Assembly: GCA_023416545.1 (NCBI GenBank)
Contig: JAEZHO010000466.1
Span: 1 to 11,020, forward strand
Direction: 5' to 3'
From: Pseudomonadota bacterium
GTDB lineage: Bacteria; Pseudomonadota; Alphaproteobacteria; Rhizobiales; Rhizobiaceae
DNA length: 11,020 nucleotides
The notes under the pieces were generated by a model. The model was not told where the DNA came from and did not search any database. It worked only from the letters and a program-made list of their open reading frames with translations. Positions 6,171-11,020 of the stretch are shown here, piece after piece; the stretch's first letter is position 1, and the number at the start of each line of letters is the position of its first letter. A program made the translations under genes and the position numbers.

Positions 6171-6189
6171 TCCCCGGTTCTACCGGGGA
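6171..6189. repeat. Eight-base-pair hairpin, three-base loop
   Basis: TCCCCGGT (6171-6178), loop TCT, ACCGGGGA (6182-6189): a perfect GC-rich inverted repeat. A T-rich stretch (CTTTTAAT, up to 6170) precedes it on the + strand, which is the wrong side for an intrinsic terminator in that direction; on the minus strand it is followed by A-rich sequence. It is therefore more likely an operator or an RNA element than a terminator. Confidence 0.55.
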
Positions 6190-6194
6190 TCGGC

Positions 6195-6249
6195 CGGGAC
6201 ACGTCGTGTGTCTCGTGTTTAGTTTTTATGTGACACGCGACGTGTCCCG
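6195..6249. repeat. 18-bp inverted repeat with 19-base AT-rich centre
   Basis: Left arm CGGGACACGTCGTGTGTC (6195-6212) and right arm GACACGCGACGTGTCCCG (6232-6249) are reverse complements with one mismatch (G:U-compatible in RNA). With two further mismatches the arms extend to 6191 and 6253. Each arm also contains GACAC/GTGTC half-sites of its own. The centre (6213-6231) is AT-rich. It sits about midway between the divergent starts at 6056 and 6415. It could be a paired operator, a long RNA hairpin, or a remnant small inverted-repeat element. No target duplication was recognised. Confidence 0.65.
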
Positions 6250-6334
6250 TTCGGTGTTCTTTGCCAGCGCAACTCCGGCACACAGAGGGCGGGCGAGGAT
6301 GAAGGCCATGTTCATGGCGGGTTCAGGCGCGAGG

Positions 6335-6359
6335 GGAACAATGACGCCGTATCGACATT
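6335..6359 (+). promoter_or_regulatory. Candidate EcfG/RpoE2-type promoter for the SH3b gene
   Basis: GGAAC (6335-6339) followed after 18 bases by TT (6358-6359) fits the remembered consensus of alphaproteobacterial general-stress sigma factors (GGAAC-N18-19-TT). The base before TT is A, where G is usual. It would start transcription about 50 bases before the GTG at 6415. The motif is short, so a chance match is possible. Confidence 0.28.
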
Positions 6360-6414
6360 TTTGCGGGACCGGCCGGGTTGGTTGCCTGGCGGAGGCTTTC
6401 CAGGAGAAGAATAC

Positions 6415-7035
6415 GTGAGGAAACATCTTATCAGTGCTGTCGCCGCATTCGGTGCAGTGATCGCCGTCCCCTCGCTCGCCGATGCCGCGGTGCGGGGCTT
6501 TGCGACCGCGAACGTCAACATGCGATCGGGTCCGAGCACATCCTACCCCACCGTTACCGTCATCCCGAACGGCGCGCCCGTCACCATCTACGGATGCATG
6601 AGCAGCGTGAACTGGTGCGACGTCGCCTTCAGCGGCGGTCGCGGCTGGGTCTCTGGCAACTACGTCCAGGCCACCCTTCAACAGCGCCGCGTCTATGTCG
6701 GTCCCCAGCACTACCGTCCCCTCGGCATTCCGAGCGTCACCTTCGAGGTCGGCAACTACTGGGACCGGCACTATCGCGGCCGGGACTTCTACCGCGACCG
6801 TGACCGCTGGGACCGGCGCGACAGAGGCGAATGGCGCGACCGTGACCGGCGCGACTTCGATCGCGACGGACGGCGGGGCGACTGGGACAGGGGCAGGGGC
6901 CAGGACAGGGACCGCGATGGCCGCCGCGGCGACTGGGACGGAGATCGTCGTCGCGACGGCGACCGCGTCGGCGTGATCACCCGTCCGGACGGCACGGTCT
7001 GCTTCGCCGGCGAGGAGCGCTGCCTGCGGCGCTGA
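6415..7035 (+). CDS. Secreted SH3b-domain protein with Arg/Asp-rich tail
   Basis: Exported protein of 206 residues; the precise role is unknown, with envelope or cell-wall binding likely for bacterial SH3 domains. Residues 1-24 form a Sec signal peptide (basic MRKH, hydrophobic core, ADA|AV cleavage). Residues 25-84 are an SH3b domain (FATANVNMRSGPSTSYPTV, then RGWVSGNYVQ) containing C61 and C68. A linker (85-120: QHYRPLG, VTFEVGNYWDRHY) follows. Then comes a 64-residue low-complexity tail (121-184) in which 45 residues are Arg or Asp, and a distinct end (VGVITRPDGTVCFAGEERCLRR) with two cysteines. The GTG start at 6415 is chosen because AGGAGA (6402-6407) lies seven bases upstream and the signal peptide begins there; the upstream open frame to 6361 has neither. 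A strong hairpin follows the gene at 7067. Confidence 0.88.
   Translation: MRKHLISAVAAFGAVIAVPSLADAAVRGFATANVNMRSGPSTSYPTVTVIPNGAPVTIYGCMSSVNWCDVAFSGGRGWVSGNYVQATLQQRRVYVGPQHYRPLGIPSVTFEVGNYWDRHYRGRDFYRDRDRWDRRDRGEWRDRDRRDFDRDGRRGDWDRGRGQDRDRDGRRGDWDGDRRRDGDRVGVITRPDGTVCFAGEERCLRR
6862..6939 (+). repeat. Internal repeat in the Arg/Asp tail of the SH3b protein
   Basis: The peptide RDGRRGDWD occurs twice, at residues 150-158 (6862-6888) and 167-175 (6913-6939), 17 residues apart. The DNA copies differ at several third positions (for example GGA/GGC, CGG/CGC), so the peptide repeat has been kept while the codons drifted. The surroundings are made of further RD and DR dipeptides. Confidence 0.8.
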
Positions 7036-7066
7036 GGGCGTCGATCGCCCGCTTCCAACCGATTTC

Positions 7067-7102
7067 CAACAGTACGGGCTCCTCGCGGAGCCCGTACTGT
7101 TG
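7067..7102. terminator. 16-bp perfect hairpin between the SH3b gene and lysC (terminator-like, no U-tract)
   Basis: CAACAGTACGGGCTCC (7067-7082), loop TCGC, GGAGCCCGTACTGTTG (7087-7102): sixteen perfect pairs. It lies 31 bases after the SH3b stop codon and 131 bases before the lysC ATG. No T-run follows on either strand, so it is not a classical intrinsic terminator. It may protect the SH3b mRNA 3' end, act with Rho, or act bidirectionally. Confidence 0.6.
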
Positions 7103-7130
7103 AGGGGGACGGTTGTCGCCCGCGGTGCCA

Positions 7131-7159
7131 TTGCGCGCATGTTCCCTTTTCGCTAAGAG
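7131..7159 (+). promoter_or_regulatory. Weak housekeeping-type promoter candidate for lysC
   Basis: TTGCGC (7131-7136) and TAAGAG (7154-7159), separated by 17 bases, loosely match -35 and -10 elements. They lie downstream of the hairpin and about 75 bases before the lysC start. The -10 match is poor; this is the best candidate I see in the 198-base gap, which otherwise holds only the hairpin at 7067. Confidence 0.22.
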
Positions 7160-7233
7160 ACGCCCGAATTCCTGCCTCCCCCGAGGCAGCATATGCAGAC
7201 GCCCTCCGGGGCGAATGGGTGGTATTGGTCAAC

Positions 7234-8508
7234 ATGGCTCGCATCGTCATGAAGTTCGGCGGCACCTCGGTCGCCAATCTGGAGCGCATCCACAATGTCG
7301 CGCGCCATGTGAAACGCGAAGTGGATGCCGGCAACGAGGTTGCCGTCGTCGTCTCCGCCATGTCGGGAAAGACCAATGAACTGGTCGCCTGGGTGCAGGA
7401 CATTCCCAAGGTGGCCGGATCGAGTTCCCCTTTCTACGACGCGCGCGAGTATGACGCCGTGGTGGCGTCCGGCGAGCAGGTGACGTCGGGGCTGCTCGCG
7501 ATCGCGCTGCAGTCGATGGGCGTCAATGCGCGGTCCTGGCAGGGCTGGCAGATCCCGATCAAGACGGACAATGCCCACGGCGCTGCCCGCATCCTCGATA
7601 TCGACGGCTCCGACATCATCCGCCGGATGGGCGAGGGGCAGGTCGCCGTCGTGGCCGGCTTCCAGGGGATCGGGCCGGACAACCGGCTGGCGACGCTCGG
7701 GCGCGGCGGCTCTGATACGTCCGCCGTCGCAATCGCTGCCGCCGTCAAGGCCGACCGCTGCGACATCTACACGGATGTCGACGGCGTCTACACCACCGAC
7801 CCGCGCGTCGTGCCGCAGGCGCGACGGCTGAAGAAGATCACCTTCGAGGAAATGCTGGAAATGGCGTCGCTCGGCGCCAAGGTCCTGCAGGTTCGCTCCG
7901 TCGAGCTTGCCATGGTCCACAAGGTCCGCACCTTCGTGCGTTCGAGTTTCGAGGATCCCGATGCGCCGGGCATGGGTGACCTCATCAACCCGCCCGGTAC
8001 ATTGATTTGCGACGAGGATGAGAACGTGGAACAGGAAGTCGTGACCGGCATCGCCTATGCCAAGGATGAGGCGCAGATTTCGCTCCGCCGGCTTGCGGAC
8101 CGCCCCGGCGTCTCGGCCGCCATCTTCGGGCCGCTGGCGGAAGCGCATATCAATGTCGACATGATCGTCCAGAACATTTCCGAGGACGGGTCGCGCACCG
8201 ACATGACCTTCACGGTTCCCTACGGGGACGTGCAGAAGGCGCTGAAGATTCTCGAGGACAACAAGGAAAAGATCGGCTTCGACGTCGCCCAAAACGAATC
8301 AGGCCTGTGCAAGGTGTCGGTGATCGGCATAGGCATGCGCAGCCATGCCGGCGTTGCCGCGCAAGCTTTTAAGGCACTTGCCGAAAAAGGCATCAATATC
8401 AAGGCGATCACCACCTCCGAGATTAAGATTTCCATCCTGATCGATGGCGCTTATTCCGAACTTGCCGTTCGGACTTTGCATTCCGCCTACGGTCTCGATA
8501 AGAGTTGA
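7234..8508 (+). CDS. lysC: Aspartokinase (aspartate kinase)
   Basis: Cytosolic enzyme that phosphorylates L-aspartate with ATP, the committed step to lysine, diaminopimelate, threonine and methionine. The 424-residue protein starts with the kinase signature VMKFGGTSV (residues 5-13), followed by SAMSGKTNEL and the nucleotide-binding GRGGSDTSA (156-164) with YTDVDGVYTTDPR. Two C-terminal ACT regulatory domains follow (about 265-340 and 345-420), so feedback inhibition by lysine and/or threonine is expected. It is monofunctional, with no homoserine dehydrogenase domain. The ATG at 7234 is preferred because MARIVMKFGG is the family N-terminus; a GTG at 7219 would add five residues, and the ribosome-binding site is weak for both. 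A possible internal start at 8026 is described separately. A terminator-like structure lies just downstream. Confidence 0.97.
   Translation: MARIVMKFGGTSVANLERIHNVARHVKREVDAGNEVAVVVSAMSGKTNELVAWVQDIPKVAGSSSPFYDAREYDAVVASGEQVTSGLLAIALQSMGVNARSWQGWQIPIKTDNAHGAARILDIDGSDIIRRMGEGQVAVVAGFQGIGPDNRLATLGRGGSDTSAVAIAAAVKADRCDIYTDVDGVYTTDPRVVPQARRLKKITFEEMLEMASLGAKVLQVRSVELAMVHKVRTFVRSSFEDPDAPGMGDLINPPGTLICDEDENVEQEVVTGIAYAKDEAQISLRRLADRPGVSAAIFGPLAEAHINVDMIVQNISEDGSRTDMTFTVPYGDVQKALKILEDNKEKIGFDVAQNESGLCKVSVIGIGMRSHAGVAAQAFKALAEKGINIKAITTSEIKISILIDGAYSELAVRTLHSAYGLDKS
8014..8028 (+). promoter_or_regulatory. Possible internal ribosome-binding site and GTG start for an aspartokinase beta subunit
   Basis: GAGG (8014-8017) lies eight bases before an in-frame GTG (8026-8028) at LysC codon 265, exactly at the border of the kinase domain and the first ACT domain. 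Starting here would give a 160-residue regulatory polypeptide. Aspartokinases of Corynebacterium, Bacillus, Pseudomonas and Xanthomonas type make such beta subunits from internal starts at the equivalent place (before the V-x-TG-I/V-A motif). Use in this organism is inference. Confidence 0.35.
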
Positions 8509-8520
8509 TCATGAGCGGAC

Positions 8521-8576
8521 GGTGCCGCCCTTCCCGCGCGGGAAGGTGCTGCCCCTGACGCATGGGGCACCTTTTT
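8521..8576 (+). terminator. Terminator or attenuator-like structure between lysC and ptsP
   Basis: A perfect 18-base palindrome, CCTTCCCGC-GCGGGAAGG (8529-8546), is followed by AGGTG...CCCC (8544-8555, three-base bulge), which pairs with GGGGCACCT (8564-8572) and runs into TTTTT (8572-8576). This is the form of an intrinsic terminator for lysC. An upstream GGTGCC (8521-8526) could pair with the same 3' arm (GGCACC, 8566-8571), giving mutually exclusive folds. The T-run ends only 17 bases before the ptsP ATG. Confidence 0.6.
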
Positions 8577-8593
8577 CGGGAGCGAGGACGCCG

Positions 8594-10861
8594 ATGAGAG
8601 ACCTGTCGGCCGGGCCGCGTGTTCTGCTTCGGCGGTTGCGCGAACTGATGGCGGAACCGCTCGATCCGCAGGAGCGTCTCGACCGAATCGTCCGCCAGAT
8701 CGCCAGCAACATGGTGGCGGAAGTCTGCTCGGTCTACGTGCTTCGATCGGACGGCGTGCTGGAACTCTACGCCACCGAGGGTCTCAATCCGGAAGCCGTC
8801 CACCTGTCCCAGCTGAAAATGGGGCAGGGCCTCGTCGGAACGATCGCCGCATCGGCGCAGCCCCTCAATCTTTCCGATGCGCAGGCCCATCCCGCCTTCC
8901 GCTATCTCCCTGAAACCGGTGAAGAAATCTACCATTCGTTCCTTGGCGTGCCGATTTTGAGGGCGGGCCGCACTTTGGGCGTCCTGGTCGTCCAGAACAG
9001 AGCGAGTCGGACCTATCGCGAGGATGAGGTCGAGGCGCTCGAGACGACTGCCATGGTGATTGCCGAGATGATTGCGACGGGGGAGCTGAAGAAGATCACC
9101 AAGCCGGGCCTGGAGCTCGACCTGACGCGCGCCGTCACGATCGGGGGCGACGGCTATAACGAGGGGATCGGCCTCGGGCACGTGATCCTGCACGAGCCGC
9201 GCGTGGTGGTGACCAATCTTCTCAACGAGGATGCCGAGAGCGAAGTGCGGCGGCTTGCCGAGGCGCTGGGATCGCTCAGGATTTCCATCGACGACATGCT
9301 GTCGCGCCGCGACGTGGCGAGCGAGGGCGAGCATCGCGAGGTGCTCGAAACCTACCGGATGTTCGCCTACGACCAGGGCTGGGTGCGCCGGATGGAGGAG
9401 GCGATCCACAACGGCCTGACGGCGGAAGCGGCGGTCGAGAAGGTGCAGAGCGACACAAAGGCGCGGATGATGCGCCTCACCGATCCGTACCTGCGCGAGC
9501 GCATGCACGACTTCGACGACCTCGCCAACCGCCTGCTGCGGCAGCTGACCGGGTTCAGCGGCCGGGCGATCGGCGAGGGCCTGCCGGCCGACGCGATCAT
9601 CTTCGCGCGTGCCATGGGCGCGGCCGAACTTCTCGACTATCCGCGGGAGCGGCTGCGCGGGCTGGTGCTGGAAGACGGCGCCGTCACAAGCCACGTGGTG
9701 ATCGTGGCGCGGGCTATGGGCATTCCGGTGGTCGGCCAGGCGGCCGGCGCGGTGGCGCTCGCCGAAAACGGCGACGCGGCGATCATCGACGGCGACGACG
9801 GGCAGCTTCACCTGCGGCCGGTGCCGGACGTGCTGAAGGCCTACGAGGAAAAGGTGCGGCTGCGCGCCCGCCGGCAGGAACAGTTCCGGGCCCTGCGCGA
9901 CGTCGAGCCGGTGACCAGGGACGGCAAGCGCATCAGCCTGATGATGAATGCGGGGCTGATCGTCGACCTGCCGCATCTGCCGGAATCGGGCGCCGACGGG
10001 ATAGGTCTCTTCCGCACCGAACTGCAGTTCATGATCGCCTCGACCATGCCGAAGCTCGAGGAGCAGGAAGCCTTCTACCGCAACGTCATCCGACAGGCCG
10101 GCGGCATGCCGGTGACCTTCCGGACGCTCGACATCGGCGGCGACAAGGTAGTCTCCTATTTCCGCGCCCACGAGGAAGAGAACCCGGCGCTCGGCTGGCG
10201 GGCGATCCGCCTTTCGCTCGACCGCCCGGGCCTCCTGCGCACGCAGTTGCGCGCCCTGCTGCGGGCGTCGGCCGACGCGGAACTCAGGATGATGCTGCCG
10301 ATGGTGACCGAGGTGGCGGAAATCCACGCGGTGCGCGACCTCCTGCAGAAGGAAGTCCAGCACCTCTCGAAGTTCGGCCACAGCCTGCCGCGCAAGCTCT
10401 CCTTCGGGGCGATGCTGGAAGTGCCGGCGCTGATGTGGCAGCTGGACGAGCTGATGGCGGAGGTGGACTTCGTTTCCGTGGGTTCCAACGACCTCTTCCA
10501 GTTCTCGATGGCCGTCGACCGGGGCAATGCCCGCGTCTCCGACCGCTTCGACATGCTGGGCCGGCCGTTCCTGCGGATGCTGCGCGACATCGTCAGAGCG
10601 GCGGAGCGCAACAGGACATCGTTGACACTTTGCGGCGAGATGGCCGGGAAGCCGCTTTCCGCCATGGCACTGATCGGGATCGGGTTTCGCTCCGTCTCGA
10701 TGGCGCCCACCTCCATCGGGCCGGTCAAGGCCATGCTTCTGTCCCTCGATGCGGACAGGCTGATGGAAACCCTGAACACGGCCCTGGACGACAGGCAGCC
10801 GGGACAGCCTGTGCGCGAACTGCTGCTGCGGTTCGCTGCCGAGAACGGCATCCCGGTCTGA
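8594..10861 (+). CDS. ptsP: Phosphoenolpyruvate-protein phosphotransferase PtsP (Enzyme I-Ntr)
   Basis: First enzyme of the nitrogen-related phosphotransferase chain: it takes phosphate from phosphoenolpyruvate and passes it to NPr (PtsO) and then EIIA-Ntr (PtsN), regulating nitrogen, potassium and carbon functions rather than sugar uptake. The 755-residue protein has an N-terminal GAF domain (about 20-165; sensing of glutamine/2-oxoglutarate in this family), an HPr-binding helical region, the phospho-histidine domain with H367 in GAVTSHVVIVARAMG, and the PEP-binding barrel (GIGLFRTELQFM; LEVPALMWQLDEL; VSVGSNDLFQFSMAVDR; catalytic C680 in LTLCGEMAG). The ATG at 8594 matches the rhizobial N-terminus MRDLSAGPRVLLRRLREL, with GAGG seven bases upstream; the frame is open further upstream inside lysC but without the family sequence. 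It follows a terminator-like structure and precedes prfA by 25 bases. Confidence 0.97.
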   Translation: MRDLSAGPRVLLRRLRELMAEPLDPQERLDRIVRQIASNMVAEVCSVYVLRSDGVLELYATEGLNPEAVHLSQLKMGQGLVGTIAASAQPLNLSDAQAHPAFRYLPETGEEIYHSFLGVPILRAGRTLGVLVVQNRASRTYREDEVEALETTAMVIAEMIATGELKKITKPGLELDLTRAVTIGGDGYNEGIGLGHVILHEPRVVVTNLLNEDAESEVRRLAEALGSLRISIDDMLSRRDVASEGEHREVLETYRMFAYDQGWVRRMEEAIHNGLTAEAAVEKVQSDTKARMMRLTDPYLRERMHDFDDLANRLLRQLTGFSGRAIGEGLPADAIIFARAMGAAELLDYPRERLRGLVLEDGAVTSHVVIVARAMGIPVVGQAAGAVALAENGDAAIIDGDDGQLHLRPVPDVLKAYEEKVRLRARRQEQFRALRDVEPVTRDGKRISLMMNAGLIVDLPHLPESGADGIGLFRTELQFMIASTMPKLEEQEAFYRNVIRQAGGMPVTFRTLDIGGDKVVSYFRAHEEENPALGWRAIRLSLDRPGLLRTQLRALLRASADAELRMMLPMVTEVAEIHAVRDLLQKEVQHLSKFGHSLPRKLSFGAMLEVPALMWQLDELMAEVDFVSVGSNDLFQFSMAVDRGNARVSDRFDMLGRPFLRMLRDIVRAAERNRTSLTLCGEMAGKPLSAMALIGIGFRSVSMAPTSIGPVKAMLLSLDADRLMETLNTALDDRQPGQPVRELLLRFAAENGIPV

Positions 10862-10886
10862 CGACAACAAGATGGAGTAGATGCGG

Positions 10887-11020
10887 GTGGCGAAGCTTCC
10901 TGTAGAGAAGATGCGCGAACTGGAGCGCCGCTTCGGCGAGATCGAGGCCCGCATGTCCGAGGGTCCGGCCGCGGACGTCTATGTGCGGCTGGCCTCGGAG
11001 TATTCGGAACTGCAGCCGGT
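10887..11020 (+). CDS. prfA: Peptide chain release factor 1, N-terminal fragment (cut by window end)
   Basis: Release factor 1 recognises UAA and UAG stop codons on the ribosome and triggers peptide release. Only the first 44 codons are present: MAKLPVEKMRELERRFGEIE..., the beginning of the coiled N-terminal domain as in rhizobial RF1. The GTG at 10887 is chosen over the ATG at 10881 because GGAG (10874-10877) is nine bases before the GTG but only three before the ATG, and because the family begins MAKLP. The catalytic GGQ and the PxT codon-recognition motifs lie beyond the window. It is 25 bases after ptsP and likely in the same transcript. Confidence 0.93.
   Translation, partial: MAKLPVEKMRELERRFGEIEARMSEGPAADVYVRLASEYSELQP

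Larger units (their letters stand above)
6057..6414. other. Divergent intergenic region with two inverted repeats
   Basis: This 358-base gap separates the frameshifted gene (-) from the SH3b gene (+). I see no convincing coding sequence in it. It holds an eight-base-pair hairpin (6171-6189), a long inverted repeat (6195-6249, imperfectly extendable to 6191-6253) and a GGAAC-N18-TT promoter candidate (6335-6359). The local AT-rich stretch 6160-6171 and 6213-6231 contrasts with the GC-rich surroundings and would suit promoters and operators for the divergent genes. Confidence 0.6.

Noticed and set aside
6053..6283. 76-residue minus-strand frame ahead of the frameshifted gene
   Set aside because: It runs through both inverted repeats, has no clear ribosome-binding site or domain, and overlaps the start of the better-supported gene.
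6299..6418. Possible 39-residue leader ORF (ATG at 6299) whose TGA overlaps the GTG start of the SH3b gene
   Set aside because: The four-base overlap is tempting and a GAGGG lies upstream, but the SH3b gene has its own strong ribosome-binding site, the peptide shows no recognisable feature, and a promoter candidate lies inside it.
8423..10954. 843-codon minus-strand open frame antisense to ptsP
   Set aside because: It spans the complete, motif-rich ptsP gene, shows no recognisable domain, and is His/Arg/Gln-rich as expected for a complementary-strand shadow at high third-position GC.

Overview
The window is high-GC, densely coded chromosomal DNA whose gene content and order point to an alphaproteobacterium of the Rhizobiales (Hyphomicrobiales). 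The evidence is the block lysC–ptsP–prfA, an EI-Ntr of 755 residues, a ubiG facing lysC, a glutaredoxin–nitrilase–DUF1178 run, an alphaproteobacterial/mitochondrial NDUFAF5-like protein, and a release factor 1 beginning MAKLPVEKMREL. I see no insertion sequence, phage gene, CRISPR array, tRNA or rRNA. Most of the window is core housekeeping DNA rather than an accessory island.

Layout. Bases 1-872 (+) hold the C-terminal half of a GNAT acetyltransferase overlapping by four bases with a MutT-type Nudix hydrolase. Bases 984-1516 (+) hold a small single-pass membrane protein and a Flp-type pilin. Bases 1513-2403 (-) encode the NDUFAF5/BioC-like SAM-binding protein, whose stop codon overlaps that of the pilin. 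Divergent from it, 2500-4883 (+) carries comF, grxC, a Nit1/Nit2-branch amidase and a DUF1178 protein, the last two overlapping by four bases. Bases 4886-5632 (-) are ubiG. A small Cys/Arg-rich gene lies upstream of ubiG in the same direction (6056 to 5629). It is broken by an apparent one-base deletion in a C-run, but its two halves join into one 142-residue protein that ends in an ATGA overlap with the ubiG start. The 358-base gap 6057-6414 holds two strong inverted repeats. Then on + come a secreted SH3b-domain protein with an Arg/Asp-rich tail (6415-7035), a 16-bp perfect hairpin, lysC (7234-8508), a structured 85-base gap with a terminator-like element, ptsP (8594-10861), and the first 44 codons of prfA, cut by the window end.

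Functional links. UbiG (ubiquinone synthesis) and the NDUFAF5-like protein (complex I maturation in mitochondria) both serve the quinone-linked respiratory chain. Glutaredoxin and the Nit-type amidase may share a glutathione theme. MutT is a nucleotide-pool sanitiser. LysC opens the aspartate amino-acid pathway, and PtsP heads the nitrogen-related phosphotransferase cascade.

No clearly new multi-gene system is visible. The items most worth a second look are the frameshifted gene ahead of ubiG, the inverted repeats in the divergent gap 6057-6414, the hairpins flanking lysC, a well-placed internal start inside lysC that would yield a free regulatory subunit, and the Arg/Asp tail of the SH3b protein.
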